62,291 nt of DNA from assembly GCA_022819905.1 (NCBI GenBank), contig JAJEGJ010000071.1, positions 1-62,291 of the forward strand, given 5' to 3'. The DNA comes from Alphaproteobacteria bacterium (GTDB taxonomy: Bacteria > Pseudomonadota > Alphaproteobacteria > TMED109). The translations under genes were made by a program, and so were the position numbers. Numbering within the stretch: the stretch's first letter is position 1; each line of letters starts with the position of its first letter. A model generated the notes under the pieces. It did no database searches. It saw only the letters and a program-made list of their open reading frames with translations, and was not told the DNA's origin. Below are positions 30,582 to 40,739 of the stretch, piece after piece.

Positions 30582-32168
30582 TCAGGCCGGATCCAAATAG
30601 ATGAGCGACAGCACGGAGCGAGCACGGCTCATGGCTACGTAATAGGCCGCCACGTTTTTCGTCGTCATGCTCGGGGCAGGAAGATCCAAGACCATGACGG
30701 CCTCATTTTCGAGCCCTTTGAATTCGTCAATCCTCGCGAATCCCACCTTGTCACCCGGCACGCTTCGCATGGAATATTCGTCCAGGCGCTGCACCCTGCT
30801 CGCTGCGCCGGGAGGCAAAAAGGCGACGGAGGAATCGGCAAGATCGAACGGAGACAGGATCGTGATGGAACCCGGGGCGAGCCCTCCCGAGTCCACGAGT
30901 TCGAAGATTTCGCGGGCGGCGTGCTTGGCCGAGTTGCGCTGACTTGATGCGGTGAAACAGCGCACGGCGGGGCCTGCCCCAACCCCTCGTACCCCCAGGT
31001 CCGCATCGAGGTTATCTTGAATCCATTCAAGGATGACCCGGGTGTTGCGGCAGTTGATTCGCAACGGCATCCGCACCGGGCACAATGATTCCAGGTAGCT
31101 CTTCGCGTTCCGCTCGAAGCGGGGCGTCAGCGACTGGTTGTTGAGATCATGGAACCAGCACCAGCGCCCCTCTTCGAGTCCGCCGGTGAGAACCTCGTCC
31201 AGGGTTTCGAGGAAGCCTGCCTCGAACAGGTCCTGGCCTTCGTCGACGATGAGCGCGTCGAAGCGCTCCAACCCGGCTCGGCAGCAATCGAGGCGAACGC
31301 CGTCCACAAGCGATACCGTGAGCCCGGGCATCGATAGCCGCGAAGCGAGGAAATGCCGTAGCCAGGGAGATCGGCATACCAAGGCAACCTGCAAGCCGTC
31401 CTCAGCCCAGCGCCGGGCCAGCCGTTCGGCGAGGAAGGTCTTCCCCGTGCCCGCACCACCGGCGCAGAGTACCCGCGGATTTGCCTCGGCCACATCCACC
31501 ATACGCATCTGGTCGTCGGTGAACTCGTCAACGCGGCGCCGAACGTCTTCCACCTGATCCAGTAGCGGCACATCCGCTTTGCTCGACGGTACGTCGATAT
31601 CGGGGCGGAGGTAGGCCTGGAGCGTGCTCACCGCCTCATCGTCGGACGGGCCGCTACTTCCTTCCCTCTCTCTCCAATACGCGAACAGGCGGCGCAACCA
31701 GCCTTCGAGGTCGCGGCTTGCACGGGCGTCGGCGACCATCGCCTGGTCCCACTCGGCCCCCTCGCTCCTGAAGTCGCAGTCTGGGAACAGCACCCCGTAG
31801 CCGACGGTGAACCGGTCGAGAACTCCGCGCGGAAGATTGGCGCGCAGGTCGTCCCTCAGTCCGCGGAGCGCCGTCTCCGCCTGCCGGAACGGACCCTCGT
31901 GGGATTCGACGGTCCGACCGAAGCGATCCTCGTACTGCCACACGCCGCCCTGACAGGCGACCCTTCCGCCCTTGACCTCGAGGACGTACAAACCCTCGGG
32001 ACCGCAGATGACGAAGTCGATCTCCGGGAACCGCTTGCGGGGATGCCGGGTGGGCTTCAGCGAGTGACAGGCCACATAGCGATCGTCGAACGCGCGGCGT
32101 AGCCGGTCGAAGATCCGTTTCTCCGCCGGGCTGCCGGTTTCGTAAGGTGAGCTCGGCACCATCTGCAT
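30582..32168 (-). CDS. NERD nuclease-domain SF1 helicase
   Basis: A 528-residue protein. Residues 12-120 form a NERD domain (AEKRIFDRLRRAF, then EIDFVICGPEGLYVLEVKGG, whose D and E-V-K fit a PD-(D/E)xK nuclease). Residues 220-528 are an SF1 helicase core: Walker A AGGAGTGKTFLAERLA, Walker B DALIVDEGQDLFE, and a motif VI-like YYVAMSRARSVLSL. It is the last gene of the drmA-drmB array, eight bases after the 531-residue gene. It could cut and unwind foreign DNA. The domain calls are firm; the defence role is inferred from neighbours. Confidence 0.85.
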   Translation of the reverse strand: MQMVPSSPYETGSPAEKRIFDRLRRAFDDRYVACHSLKPTRHPRKRFPEIDFVICGPEGLYVLEVKGGRVACQGGVWQYEDRFGRTVESHEGPFRQAETALRGLRDDLRANLPRGVLDRFTVGYGVLFPDCDFRSEGAEWDQAMVADARASRDLEGWLRRLFAYWREREGSSGPSDDEAVSTLQAYLRPDIDVPSSKADVPLLDQVEDVRRRVDEFTDDQMRMVDVAEANPRVLCAGGAGTGKTFLAERLARRWAEDGLQVALVCRSPWLRHFLASRLSMPGLTVSLVDGVRLDCCRAGLERFDALIVDEGQDLFEAGFLETLDEVLTGGLEEGRWCWFHDLNNQSLTPRFERNAKSYLESLCPVRMPLRINCRNTRVILEWIQDNLDADLGVRGVGAGPAVRCFTASSQRNSAKHAAREIFELVDSGGLAPGSITILSPFDLADSSVAFLPPGAASRVQRLDEYSMRSVPGDKVGFARIDEFKGLENEAVMVLDLPAPSMTTKNVAAYYVAMSRARSVLSLIYLDPA

Positions 32169-32176
32169 GACGGTGC

Positions 32177-33772
32177 TCAGCCCCGGAGCTGCTTGCGAGC
32201 CCTTCCCTCGGCCTTGGGATCGAGCCGCGTCTCTGCAAGGAGCTCAAGGAACCGTCCCCGATCGACCTCGGGCTCGATCCTGGGATCGCCGGGCAGCTCG
32301 ATGACCGTCGAGCCGCCCTTGACGGTGAGCCGGTACTCGCCCGGCCTGAGATTGATCCGGGTGTGAACACAGTCCCACTTCTGCGTTCTGGCGAGATCCA
32401 GCGCCGCGGACATCTGGCCCGCGCGCCAGGCTGACCCGTCGCCGAGCAGCTCCCGCAGCGGACGGATTCGCGCCGGAGGGTCGCCGAATTCGAGGCCCGT
32501 GGCCGCGATGCGATGAGACATTCGAGCCATGCGGTGGGAGACCGCAGCGGAGAGTCCCGGTTGGCCACGGAGACCAAGCGGCAGGCTCATCCACCCGTCG
32601 CGCACGCCGAACAGGATCGCGGCGGCCAGCCAGTCCGCCTCCCCCAGCCGGTCGCTCCGGTAGTCGAAGAGGTCGGCGCAGTCACGGCGAAGGAAGAACA
32701 ATGTCAGGGCATGCGCCAAGGCCGTATCGTGTCGGTCGAAGAGCTCGCTAGCGGTGGCTTCGGCGAGCCCGGTCAGGGATTCGAGGGTGTCCCGGAGCTT
32801 CTTGGCGCCCGCTTGCAATCGCGGATCGAGGATCGTCGCTGCTTGCGCAAGATGGTCCAGCAACACGTTCTCCGTGCTTCCGGCACGGCCGCTCTCCCTC
32901 CATTTCACCAGACACTCGACAGCTTCCCAGAAGAGCCGGGCCTGAAACCTATTTTGAAGGGCGATCCGGTCCGACTCGGCGTCCACGGGCGGCGGGAGCG
33001 GCGCCGTACCCTCTCCAATCCAGGTTTCGAGCCCGGCGAGAATCGGATGGTCGCCAGCCGGCACCTGTTCTCCGCCGGAAGGATCGAATGCGCCCCGGCA
33101 CGCATGAACCGCCCGCTCGCCGAGGTTGCCGAAGAGGAGCAGCATCGCCATGACGCCGCCGGCGGCGAGCGGACGTTCCAGGGGGACGGCCCGTTCGGAG
33201 GGTCCTTCGCCGGTCCGCCAGGGCGTGTCCGGGGGCTTGGTGAACAACAGCTTTCTCGTTGTGCGCCTGAAATCTTCCAGCGGCACGTTGCCGAACTCTC
33301 TCGCGTCCCGTTCGCATGTCCTCTTGTCGTCACTCGACTGAAAGACAATCGACTCGATTCGGGACGTGGGGAGGGGTGCCGGCACGAGGAGCACCCGTTC
33401 CGTTCCGTCGAGCTGGTCCGGGAAGTGCAGCTCCCTTACGCCATCCTCACTGATCGCGGCCAGTTTGCCCGACAGTCCGGAGAGGTCGATACGAACGATG
33501 ACCGCCTTGAGGTGCCCCGCCTCGCCGGTGGACAACGCGACCGCATCCCTCGGCGGTTTGTCGAGAAACAGGGCGATCCAGCCCGGGAAGCACTCGAGGG
33601 TATCCCGGTAGTACTTGTCACCGAACCCCGCGGGCGGCATCACGAGGCCCGCCGCGAGCATGTACATGAGGTTCAGGTGATTGGTGACGAGGAGCCCCGT
33701 CGGTGGGACCTTCACCGGCGCAGACGCGGGCGCGGAGGTGTCTACTGTCGTAAACAGGTCTGCGGTGGCCAT
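32177..33772 (-). CDS. large unknown protein of the DISARM-like array
   Basis: The 531-residue soluble protein has no motif I recognise. It opens MATADLFTTVDTSAPASAPVK and then LVTNHLNLMYMLAAGLVMPPAGFGDKYY. The N-terminal third is rich in beta-like hydrophobic stretches and the C-terminal part is helical, with basic patches (RTQKWDCVHTRINLRPGEY). It lies 191 bases after the SF1 helicase gene and eight bases before the NERD helicase gene, on the same strand, so it is part of the array. It might be a specificity or core structural subunit; this is inference from position only. Confidence 0.75.
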   Translation of the reverse strand: MATADLFTTVDTSAPASAPVKVPPTGLLVTNHLNLMYMLAAGLVMPPAGFGDKYYRDTLECFPGWIALFLDKPPRDAVALSTGEAGHLKAVIVRIDLSGLSGKLAAISEDGVRELHFPDQLDGTERVLLVPAPLPTSRIESIVFQSSDDKRTCERDAREFGNVPLEDFRRTTRKLLFTKPPDTPWRTGEGPSERAVPLERPLAAGGVMAMLLLFGNLGERAVHACRGAFDPSGGEQVPAGDHPILAGLETWIGEGTAPLPPPVDAESDRIALQNRFQARLFWEAVECLVKWRESGRAGSTENVLLDHLAQAATILDPRLQAGAKKLRDTLESLTGLAEATASELFDRHDTALAHALTLFFLRRDCADLFDYRSDRLGEADWLAAAILFGVRDGWMSLPLGLRGQPGLSAAVSHRMARMSHRIAATGLEFGDPPARIRPLRELLGDGSAWRAGQMSAALDLARTQKWDCVHTRINLRPGEYRLTVKGGSTVIELPGDPRIEPEVDRGRFLELLAETRLDPKAEGRARKQLRG

Positions 33773-33963
33773 CTAGACTCCGTGAGCGGCTGTCATCTCT
33801 GCGGTTGAGTCAAGTTCTGCGGAGCGGACCATACAAGAGAGCAAGGGCGGCTCGCCTGCGATCGAGGGCGAGGGCAAGACTCCCTCAATCCTGGGAGAAC
33901 CCGCCGGCCGACCAAGCGCCCGAACATGCACCACATGCTTCGTCGGACCGAGGCGAAGCCTCG

Positions 33964-35127
33964 CTACAGCTCCTTGCGCCGCAGCACGTTCTCGCTCCTT
34001 GGAAGAATGCGATCGATCTCCCGGCGTCCACCCCGCTTCATGAACAGGAACACCCGCTCCCTCGCACGTGCAATCATGACGTAGAAGAGCCGTTTCGCGA
34101 CGTCTGGATCATTCCGCCGGACGAAGTGCTCGTCGATGTCGGCGAGGACCGCCGTGTCGAACTCGAGCCCCTTGCAGGCCTGCGCGTTGATGACCAGGAT
34201 GCCGCCCTCGTCGAACGCGATGTCGGGACGGTTATCCCCGAAGAATGTCTCGATGGTGGGCCGCGGGTTGTCGAGTTCCGCCTCTACAGTTCGAAGCGCG
34301 TCCAGATAGCGCTCCCTGACTGAATTCTTGGGGGCGATGACCCCGATGAGCTGGCGTGGGTCTTGGTCCGCAAGACGAAGGATGCCCCGCGCGACCGCCT
34401 CCAGATTACCCTCGTCGTAGCGGTACAGCAGTGGAACAATCCCCGGCCCGGGCTTCGGCATCTCGGGCGGCGGGCTCGCTGGGTCGCCGGTGTAGAACTC
34501 CCGCGCAAGCCGCGCCACCTGATAGCGGTTGCGATAGTTCTGCTTGAGTTCGATTACCGCGTCGGCTTCGAGAGCCAGACAGTCCTGGATTTCTTTCCGG
34601 CTGCTGTTCGCCTCCTTGATCTGCTGGTTCTGGTCGGCGACGACGAAGAACCGGTCGAATCCGAGACCGATGAGCGCGCCGTAAAACATTGGCGGCATGT
34701 CCTGGCCCTCATCGATCACGAGGAACGGCCGCCGCCCGACTTCGCCGCCGGGTAACGCCTGGACAGCTTCCTCCACGCCAGCCCAATCGATCTCCTGATA
34801 GCCATTGTCGTTGGGCTTCCGCACCGGGACCGGTTGGTCTGCCACCTCCCGGAATACGCCTCGAAACCAACGGTCCCACGTCCGGCTGACGAGACCGCTG
34901 CCGAACAACTGGCCGCTCGCCTGATCGAGGAGGTGATTGAAGACCAAGAAGCGATACTCATCCTGCTCTCGCTGGTGCCGACGGGCGCGGAGGAGCGCGA
35001 GCACGGACTTCCCCGTTCCCGGGCCGCCGATGATGAGATGCTGCCCTTCCTTCGGCAGCGCGCGCACCCGTTCCTGCTCCTTGCTCAAATCCTCGATGCG
35101 CGGAAGCTCGAGCTTGCGCTTCGCCAT
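33964..35127 (-). CDS. UvrD-like SF1 helicase of the DISARM-like array
   Basis: The 387-residue protein is a compact SF1 helicase: Walker A IIGGPGTGKSVLALLRAR near residue 32, VIDEGQDMPPMFY as motif II, RNRYQVARLAREFY, and YVMIARARERVFLF as motif VI. It has no nuclease domain of its own. I placed the start at 35127, where the ATG overlaps the drmB TGA (ATGA). The coupling to drmB makes a joint role in the array very likely. Confidence 0.85.
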   Translation of the reverse strand: MAKRKLELPRIEDLSKEQERVRALPKEGQHLIIGGPGTGKSVLALLRARRHQREQDEYRFLVFNHLLDQASGQLFGSGLVSRTWDRWFRGVFREVADQPVPVRKPNDNGYQEIDWAGVEEAVQALPGGEVGRRPFLVIDEGQDMPPMFYGALIGLGFDRFFVVADQNQQIKEANSSRKEIQDCLALEADAVIELKQNYRNRYQVARLAREFYTGDPASPPPEMPKPGPGIVPLLYRYDEGNLEAVARGILRLADQDPRQLIGVIAPKNSVRERYLDALRTVEAELDNPRPTIETFFGDNRPDIAFDEGGILVINAQACKGLEFDTAVLADIDEHFVRRNDPDVAKRLFYVMIARARERVFLFMKRGGRREIDRILPRSENVLRRKEL

Positions 35128-36989
35128 CAGCCGGCATCCTCCACGAAGTCCGTCAACGACGGGATGTCGGGTGGGGCCCCCTTGACGAAGACCCGGTCGA
35201 GGAGGACGTTGCCGTGGGCGCAGCTCGGTTCCGGTACGAGGGCGCAGGCGTGACAGGCGGCCCGGTTGAGAAGGTCCGGACCGTGCCCTTCCTGCTCTGC
35301 GCACACTGGATCGAGCGAGCACCAGGAGGCCGCTTCGAATGCCCCGGTCAACAGACGGAGGAACCGGTCGGGCTTTGCTAGGTCCATCAGGCCACCGAGG
35401 GAACCCTCCTCGTCAGCAACTGCCACGTAGATGAGGATCCCCGCCATGGGTTCCTTGCCGGTCGCGCAGTAGATGCGTTCCTTCAGCGACGCGGCGGGGT
35501 AGCCCGCCTTGGCCTCGATCTCCCGGATCATCAGGTGGGCGAGCGTATGGCAGAGCAGGAAACGGGGCGTCACGTCGACATCGAACTCGGCGAAGCCCTG
35601 TCCGGCGCGATGGACATACCGTCGTGCAAACGCGTCTGCGCGTTCGCGGAGGGCATCGCCGGACTCCCAACGTTGCAGCACTTCTTCATCGAGGGTGAAG
35701 AAGAGGCCCTCTCCGTAAAGCTCAAGGGCGGGAAACCAGCCGCTCTCGCCCGTGAGATCCGGGGGCGCCTGCCGACCGCCCGCGCGTTGAAACCCGGTGA
35801 ACACCATGATTTCCTTCAATCGGTTGAGCCCAATGAGGCGTGAGACTGTGGTCGCAGTACGCCGGAGAAGCCCCGTTTCGAGCGCGTGACGGCCGGTTAT
35901 CCAGTCGCGCGTGTGGTGCTCGGTTACGAAGTCCTCTTCTTCACCGAGATTGGGAATCTCCTCGATCAGCGCCCGGTATTCGTCGATGAGGAGATCCTCC
36001 GAGGTGACCGCTCGGCCATAGAGGGGGTAGCCCCGGTCGATCTCCGAAATTGCCTCTTCGATATCGCCGTGAGTGCATCGATATTCGCCGGCGAGCCGTG
36101 CGATGACGTTCCGCCGCGCAAGCGGGCTTCGGGCACTCCGAATCCGCTGCTGGTTCCTTGAGCTCCCGTACAGACGGTCGAGGACAGTGCCTCGCCGGAT
36201 CCGCGACTCGGGCGGAATCACGAGCGCGGTCCGCGTGAGGGGAGAGTGCACTCGAACATCGTTGACCTCGATTAACCAACCCGGAGCTTCCGGAGATTGC
36301 GCCGGAGGTTCTCGCATCCAGGGTTGCTGCCAGGTGTGGGACGGAAACGGGATCAGGGGCAACGCGCCGGATCGGAGGCTTTCGTTCGATCCGCAGCGAG
36401 TACAGCGAAGCAACCGGCCCGTCCCCGTGTCGGTCAGTCGCAGGTAGGGTTGCGTCCAGTCGTGACTGCATTGACGCTGTTCCGGGTTCCGGGATTTTCC
36501 GTGGGCGAGATCGTGCCAAGGAACGTCGGCGAGATAGCCATCTTCGTGAACGAGAACCCAGGGCACTTGCTCGAGCCTGCCACCGCAATCGTTGCATTCG
36601 CCGGCGCTTCCTCCGCTCGTGCCCTCCTCTCCTTCCCGGCGGGCATCGCCTCCTGCTCGCAGGCTTCGCCACGGCGCCCGATGTAGCAAGCCACAACTCG
36701 AGTTCAGGCAGCGCATCCAGGTCGGAAAACGGAGCGCGGGGACCCACCCAACGACCGTCCCGTTCCGCCGCGCCGAACGAGGCGGGGCACAGAGCGCCTG
36801 TTCGATTCCAAGCGCGCTCCGCACCCGCTCCACATAACGAATCTCCCGGTCCATCGGATCGCTCCCCGGCCGGTCCCAGGTGCGAATGTCCTGGACCACC
36901 ATCAAGCTGTCTGGACCGCGCACGACAGCGCCTACCGCACAGTCGCGTAGGAGGTGCGAGAGCCGGACAGGAACGTACTCTTCAGCCAC
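35127..36989 (-). CDS. drmB: DUF1998 protein, DrmB-like
   Basis: A 620-residue protein with the layout of DrmB. The N-terminal part includes zinc-finger-like cysteine pairs (RCLNSSCGLLH; ECNDCGGRLE; RCTRCGS), and the DUF1998 domain in the last 200 residues has LLCHTLAHLMIREIEAK and SLKERIYCA, followed by CSLDPVCAEQ and a cysteine-rich end (AACHACALVPEPSC). DrmB is a core subunit of DISARM and forms a complex with the DrmA helicase. It follows drmA after 56 bases. Confidence 0.85.
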   Translation of the reverse strand: MAEEYVPVRLSHLLRDCAVGAVVRGPDSLMVVQDIRTWDRPGSDPMDREIRYVERVRSALGIEQALCAPPRSARRNGTVVGWVPALRFPTWMRCLNSSCGLLHRAPWRSLRAGGDARREGEEGTSGGSAGECNDCGGRLEQVPWVLVHEDGYLADVPWHDLAHGKSRNPEQRQCSHDWTQPYLRLTDTGTGRLLRCTRCGSNESLRSGALPLIPFPSHTWQQPWMREPPAQSPEAPGWLIEVNDVRVHSPLTRTALVIPPESRIRRGTVLDRLYGSSRNQQRIRSARSPLARRNVIARLAGEYRCTHGDIEEAISEIDRGYPLYGRAVTSEDLLIDEYRALIEEIPNLGEEEDFVTEHHTRDWITGRHALETGLLRRTATTVSRLIGLNRLKEIMVFTGFQRAGGRQAPPDLTGESGWFPALELYGEGLFFTLDEEVLQRWESGDALRERADAFARRYVHRAGQGFAEFDVDVTPRFLLCHTLAHLMIREIEAKAGYPAASLKERIYCATGKEPMAGILIYVAVADEEGSLGGLMDLAKPDRFLRLLTGAFEAASWCSLDPVCAEQEGHGPDLLNRAACHACALVPEPSCAHGNVLLDRVFVKGAPPDIPSLTDFVEDAG

Positions 36990-37045
36990 GGATCTTCGCT
37001 GTCCTCCCGTTCACCGCCGGAGCTTCGCACTGCCGCATCGCCGGG

Positions 37046-40000
37046 TCATCGACCGAGCGGCCAATCATGGACCTTGAGCGACCCGGTGCCTTCCACGTTC
37101 CGCATGGAGTGCAGGGTTGCCCACAGACCGGGGCGCGACTCTCCGTGCGTGTAGAGCAGCCGGTCGGCGGCCTTGTCGCGTTCCGGTGCCTCGTAGTTGA
37201 GTTGCCGGCTCCCCTCCTCGCAGCGCCGTGCCTCGTCGTGCCACTCTTTGGCGAGACGGTCGACGTGAGCGGCGACGTCGGGGCCCAGACCCATCCCGTC
37301 CACGGCAAGCTCGCAACGCCGCTTGAGCCCGGCGACGACCGATAGGATTGCTGGTGAACTCCGGTCGAAATTTCCCGCCGACTTGTTGCTTCCCAGTCCG
37401 GGGCAGGCATGCCGGATCGCAATGACAAGGGCGGCGTGGAGGGCGCGTGACCGAACCTGGTGGGTAAAGGGGGTCACGCTGCTCGGCTCCACGAAACGGT
37501 AGAACGATTCGTGGTAGGGACGAAAGCTCTCGTAATGGGAAAGGCTCCGGGCCTGGTGGCGGTAGTAGTTGGCAAAGACCAGACCCGGAACGTCGGCTCG
37601 GCCGACCCGGCTCGTCGCCTGGATGTACTCCGCAGTGGTGAGAGGCTGGCCGTTGACGATCATGAGCGCGAGGCGCGCGACATCGAGGCCGACGGACACC
37701 ATGTTTGTCGCCAGCACCGCGTCGAGACAGTTCTCGTCGTCCTGAGAAAGCGCGAGCCGCAGGAACGTCTCCGCGTTTTTCTCGGGGGTGGGGTGGCTCG
37801 TGAGCTGGGCGATTCGCGTGTTCAAGAACCGTTTGGCGGTCTCGTCGGATACGCTGTCGTGGGCGTCCGATCCGCCGCCGGCTGCAATGTCGCGCCCCTC
37901 CTCCCGCTCGCCGGCGAGCCATCGCCCGAAGTCGCGTACGTCGGTCACGAAGGCGTTGTGGCTGTTGCCGACCCCCTTCAGGCTGCCGTGATACACCACC
38001 TGCGTCCACCACGCATCGAGCAGCGTGTCCCGGTCTGCGTCGCCCTCGAACACCGCGCCCGGGGCGGCAAGCAGCACGGCGGCGAGCGGTGCGAAACAAT
38101 GCTGCTGATCGAGCATGGGGGCGAGGTAACCGACGTAGCGCCGCCCTGGTCGCTCCCGATCCGTCCGCGCAAACCAGGAGTCGTCGTGGGACAGCCCAGG
38201 CGGCGGGAACACAGCAAGGTCCCGCGCGTAGAGGCGCCGCACCTGCTCCTTCGCCATGCGGATGGTCGCGGTGGACGCGACGTACTTGGGGCGAACGCCC
38301 CGGCGGACAAGCAGGGTCTCAAGTCCTGCCTCGTACAACCCGGCGACCGAGCCCAGGGGGCCGGTGATGAGGTGCAGCTCGTCCTGGATGACGAGTTCCG
38401 GCGGACGCGATCCGGTGCCAACACCGAAGAATGCGCCGGTCCGTTCTTCCCAAGCGACTCGCGCGAACTTGTCGATAGTGCCGATGAGGAGCGATGGCGG
38501 GTGCTGGTACAGCGCCTCGTCCACCACGTTGCAGGGAAGCGGCCGCTCGTCCGCGCCGAATTCGCACCCCTCATCGACGCAGTGGAAGTGGAAATCGTCT
38601 TCCTCGGCACGGTAGCCGCGGTCGGCATCGAACGGTGACCCGCACCAGGGACATCGTTCCAGCAGCATCCCGTATCGCGCCTCGGCATTGCCGTTGCGGA
38701 TCTCCTCAACGAGTTCCCTGGCCTGATGGATGCCGTTGGGGCTGATCTCGCGGCCGACCCAGATGCCGATGTCGATGGGGGCTTCGCCGAGCCGGCCGGT
38801 GTCTCGCCGGCGGATCAGCTCCAGGGCGCACACCATGCGCGCGGCGCGTTCGAACTGCTGGCGGGTCAGCAGGCGCAGCGTGTAGCGCATGAACGCAACG
38901 GTTCCACCTCCGGTGTCGGGGTACTTGAGGCGCCGCCAGACAATGAGGAACGCGATGAGGCCGAGGTACGCCTCGGTCTTGCCGCCGCCGGTGGGAAACC
39001 AGATGAGGTCGAGCACGTCCCGATAATCGTCGTCCTCGCGAATCGCGGACTCCATGGTCGTGAGCAGGAAGGCCAGCTGGAAAGGCCGCCACCGGTGGCC
39101 GCCAGCCCCGGTCTCCTTGCCGGCAACACGGTCGATCTGGCCCATCTGGTCGAGCATCGCCCGGTTCGCAAGCCGGAACGACTCGGCCGCGATTGGGTCG
39201 GTGCGCAGCATCTCGATGCACCCGCGCATCCGCTCGAGGGCGGTCTGCATCCGATCGCAGATTCGATCTGCGGGAGCCCGTTCACCCGGAGTCGGAAGCG
39301 TGGCGGCGGCTCGCCGCTGCTCCGCGACCCAGTCGGAGTAACCGTCGGCGAACCGGGCAAGATCGTCCGCCATCGGTGAATCGGCGAGCCTGGCAAGGTC
39401 GAATACCGAGTCGTCGCCACCCGTGTCGACGGTCATCATCGGCGCCTCGGCCTCCGGCATGAAGTCGGACCAGACTCGCGCCGGACGGCCCGGACCCACC
39501 GCCCAGTCCGCAGCCGCGCCGTGGCCGACGGCGTAGATGCGCTGCTCCCGGTACTGGAGTTCGAGTTCCTGCTCTTCGTCCGTGAGCAGACTCGGATCAA
39601 TGCGTGGATACTCGACGAGTTCGCCGCTCTCGACCACACACTCAACCCGCGCCTCGAACAGCGACTTCCCGACCCGGTCGCGGGTCCGGCTGTACGATGG
39701 TGCGTCTGGGTCCAACACTCCGCGATTGCACAGGGTGATGGTGAGAATGAGGCCTTTTCCATGCGATCGTGCGCGAACGTCTATTCCGGCACGCCCGTCC
39801 CAGAACGGCTCCCCAGAAATGCCACGACCCGCGCCCGCCGACCATGTGACGGTGTGCTCCGGAAGCGGGGTTCGGACGTACTCTCGAAGCACGAACTTGC
39901 CCCCCTCGCCACGCTCCCCGGTGCCCCTATAGGCGGCTGCGGAGGCGGTAATCGCAAGACGCGCATTGCCGCGAACGTAACAAGAGAAACCGACCGCCGA

Positions 40001-40261
40001 CGGTGGTACGTACCGGCGGCGGCGGGCCGGCCGTGCAAGTGGCGCCTCTTCGGATCCGTCATTCCCGAACGGTGCGTCTTCAAGCTCGTCGAGGAGGGCA
40101 GGATCAGCCTCTTCCTGGCCTGAGGAAGCGGGATCGATTGGATGCAGCACACCGATCGGATATCGATCCAGCGGGGATACCCGGAGACTCCCCTCGTGGG
40201 TCGGACCAATGAGCTGGCGGCGCGACCAATTGACAAGTCCTTTTCTGGCTTCGACGTACAT
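37046..40261 (-). CDS. drmA: DrmA-like SF2 helicase of a DISARM-type system
   Basis: The 1071-residue protein has an N-terminal region of about 370 residues (starts MYVEARKGLVNWSRRQ) and a helicase core. Motif I is WFPTGGGKTEAYLGL near residue 420, a DExH-type motif is VIQDELHLITGPLG, motif III is VASTATI, and motifs V and VI are ATNMVSVGLDVARLALMI and QATSRVGR. This matches DrmA, the translocase that partners DrmB in anti-phage DISARM. Length and order fit. The methyltransferase and the separate DrmC phospholipase-D protein of classic DISARM are absent from this operon. Confidence 0.87.
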   Translation of the reverse strand: MYVEARKGLVNWSRRQLIGPTHEGSLRVSPLDRYPIGVLHPIDPASSGQEEADPALLDELEDAPFGNDGSEEAPLARPARRRRYVPPSAVGFSCYVRGNARLAITASAAAYRGTGERGEGGKFVLREYVRTPLPEHTVTWSAGAGRGISGEPFWDGRAGIDVRARSHGKGLILTITLCNRGVLDPDAPSYSRTRDRVGKSLFEARVECVVESGELVEYPRIDPSLLTDEEQELELQYREQRIYAVGHGAAADWAVGPGRPARVWSDFMPEAEAPMMTVDTGGDDSVFDLARLADSPMADDLARFADGYSDWVAEQRRAAATLPTPGERAPADRICDRMQTALERMRGCIEMLRTDPIAAESFRLANRAMLDQMGQIDRVAGKETGAGGHRWRPFQLAFLLTTMESAIREDDDYRDVLDLIWFPTGGGKTEAYLGLIAFLIVWRRLKYPDTGGGTVAFMRYTLRLLTRQQFERAARMVCALELIRRRDTGRLGEAPIDIGIWVGREISPNGIHQARELVEEIRNGNAEARYGMLLERCPWCGSPFDADRGYRAEEDDFHFHCVDEGCEFGADERPLPCNVVDEALYQHPPSLLIGTIDKFARVAWEERTGAFFGVGTGSRPPELVIQDELHLITGPLGSVAGLYEAGLETLLVRRGVRPKYVASTATIRMAKEQVRRLYARDLAVFPPPGLSHDDSWFARTDRERPGRRYVGYLAPMLDQQHCFAPLAAVLLAAPGAVFEGDADRDTLLDAWWTQVVYHGSLKGVGNSHNAFVTDVRDFGRWLAGEREEGRDIAAGGGSDAHDSVSDETAKRFLNTRIAQLTSHPTPEKNAETFLRLALSQDDENCLDAVLATNMVSVGLDVARLALMIVNGQPLTTAEYIQATSRVGRADVPGLVFANYYRHQARSLSHYESFRPYHESFYRFVEPSSVTPFTHQVRSRALHAALVIAIRHACPGLGSNKSAGNFDRSSPAILSVVAGLKRRCELAVDGMGLGPDVAAHVDRLAKEWHDEARRCEEGSRQLNYEAPERDKAADRLLYTHGESRPGLWATLHSMRNVEGTGSLKVHDWPLGR

Positions 40262-40739
40262 TATGTCGGGTGTGGAATGAGCGATCGGGCGGCTTCCTGA
40301 CGTGAACTATCGACAGCCAGCTCCACAAGCATGATTTTGCGTGAATTACATTGGCTCACGGTCGGATCGCTCCCCAGCTTCAGATCTTCTCGGAGTGATG
40401 TCGAAGGGTTTCTCACGATTGCAGCCCAGAGAGGACGGCCGCCCCACGCGACGCGAGACCATACTGAAAGAACCTGTCACCAATGAATGACGCTCGGGTA
40501 CTACGGTGACGTCAGCACTGCGCAATAGCGTGTTGCGCCAGATCTGACAAACTCAGATCGTCGTCGACCCCGGCACCCTGAACGGACTGTAGGCCGCCCC
40601 GCCCCCAACGGGCAAACCCATGATCAGGAATCCACAGCCGAATCAGCTCGATACTCCTCGGGATGACCCCAACACGAGATCGGCCAGCGTAATCGGCAAG
40701 CCGGGACCGGGCGACTTAGGGCGACCACCCATGAACACC
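40262..40739. other. intergenic region upstream of drmA
   Basis: No gene is supported in these 478 bases, which separate drmA from the phospholipase D-helicase gene on the same strand. A small perfect inverted repeat, GATCTGA and TCAGATC with a five-base spacer, lies at 40541-40559. The drmA promoter should be here, but I cannot point to clear -35 and -10 boxes. Confidence 0.4.

Noticed and set aside
40541-40559. GATCTGA/TCAGATC palindrome in the gap above drmA as an operator
   Set aside because: Seven-base arms are possible by chance and its position is about 280 bases from drmA, so it is mentioned only in the gap entry.
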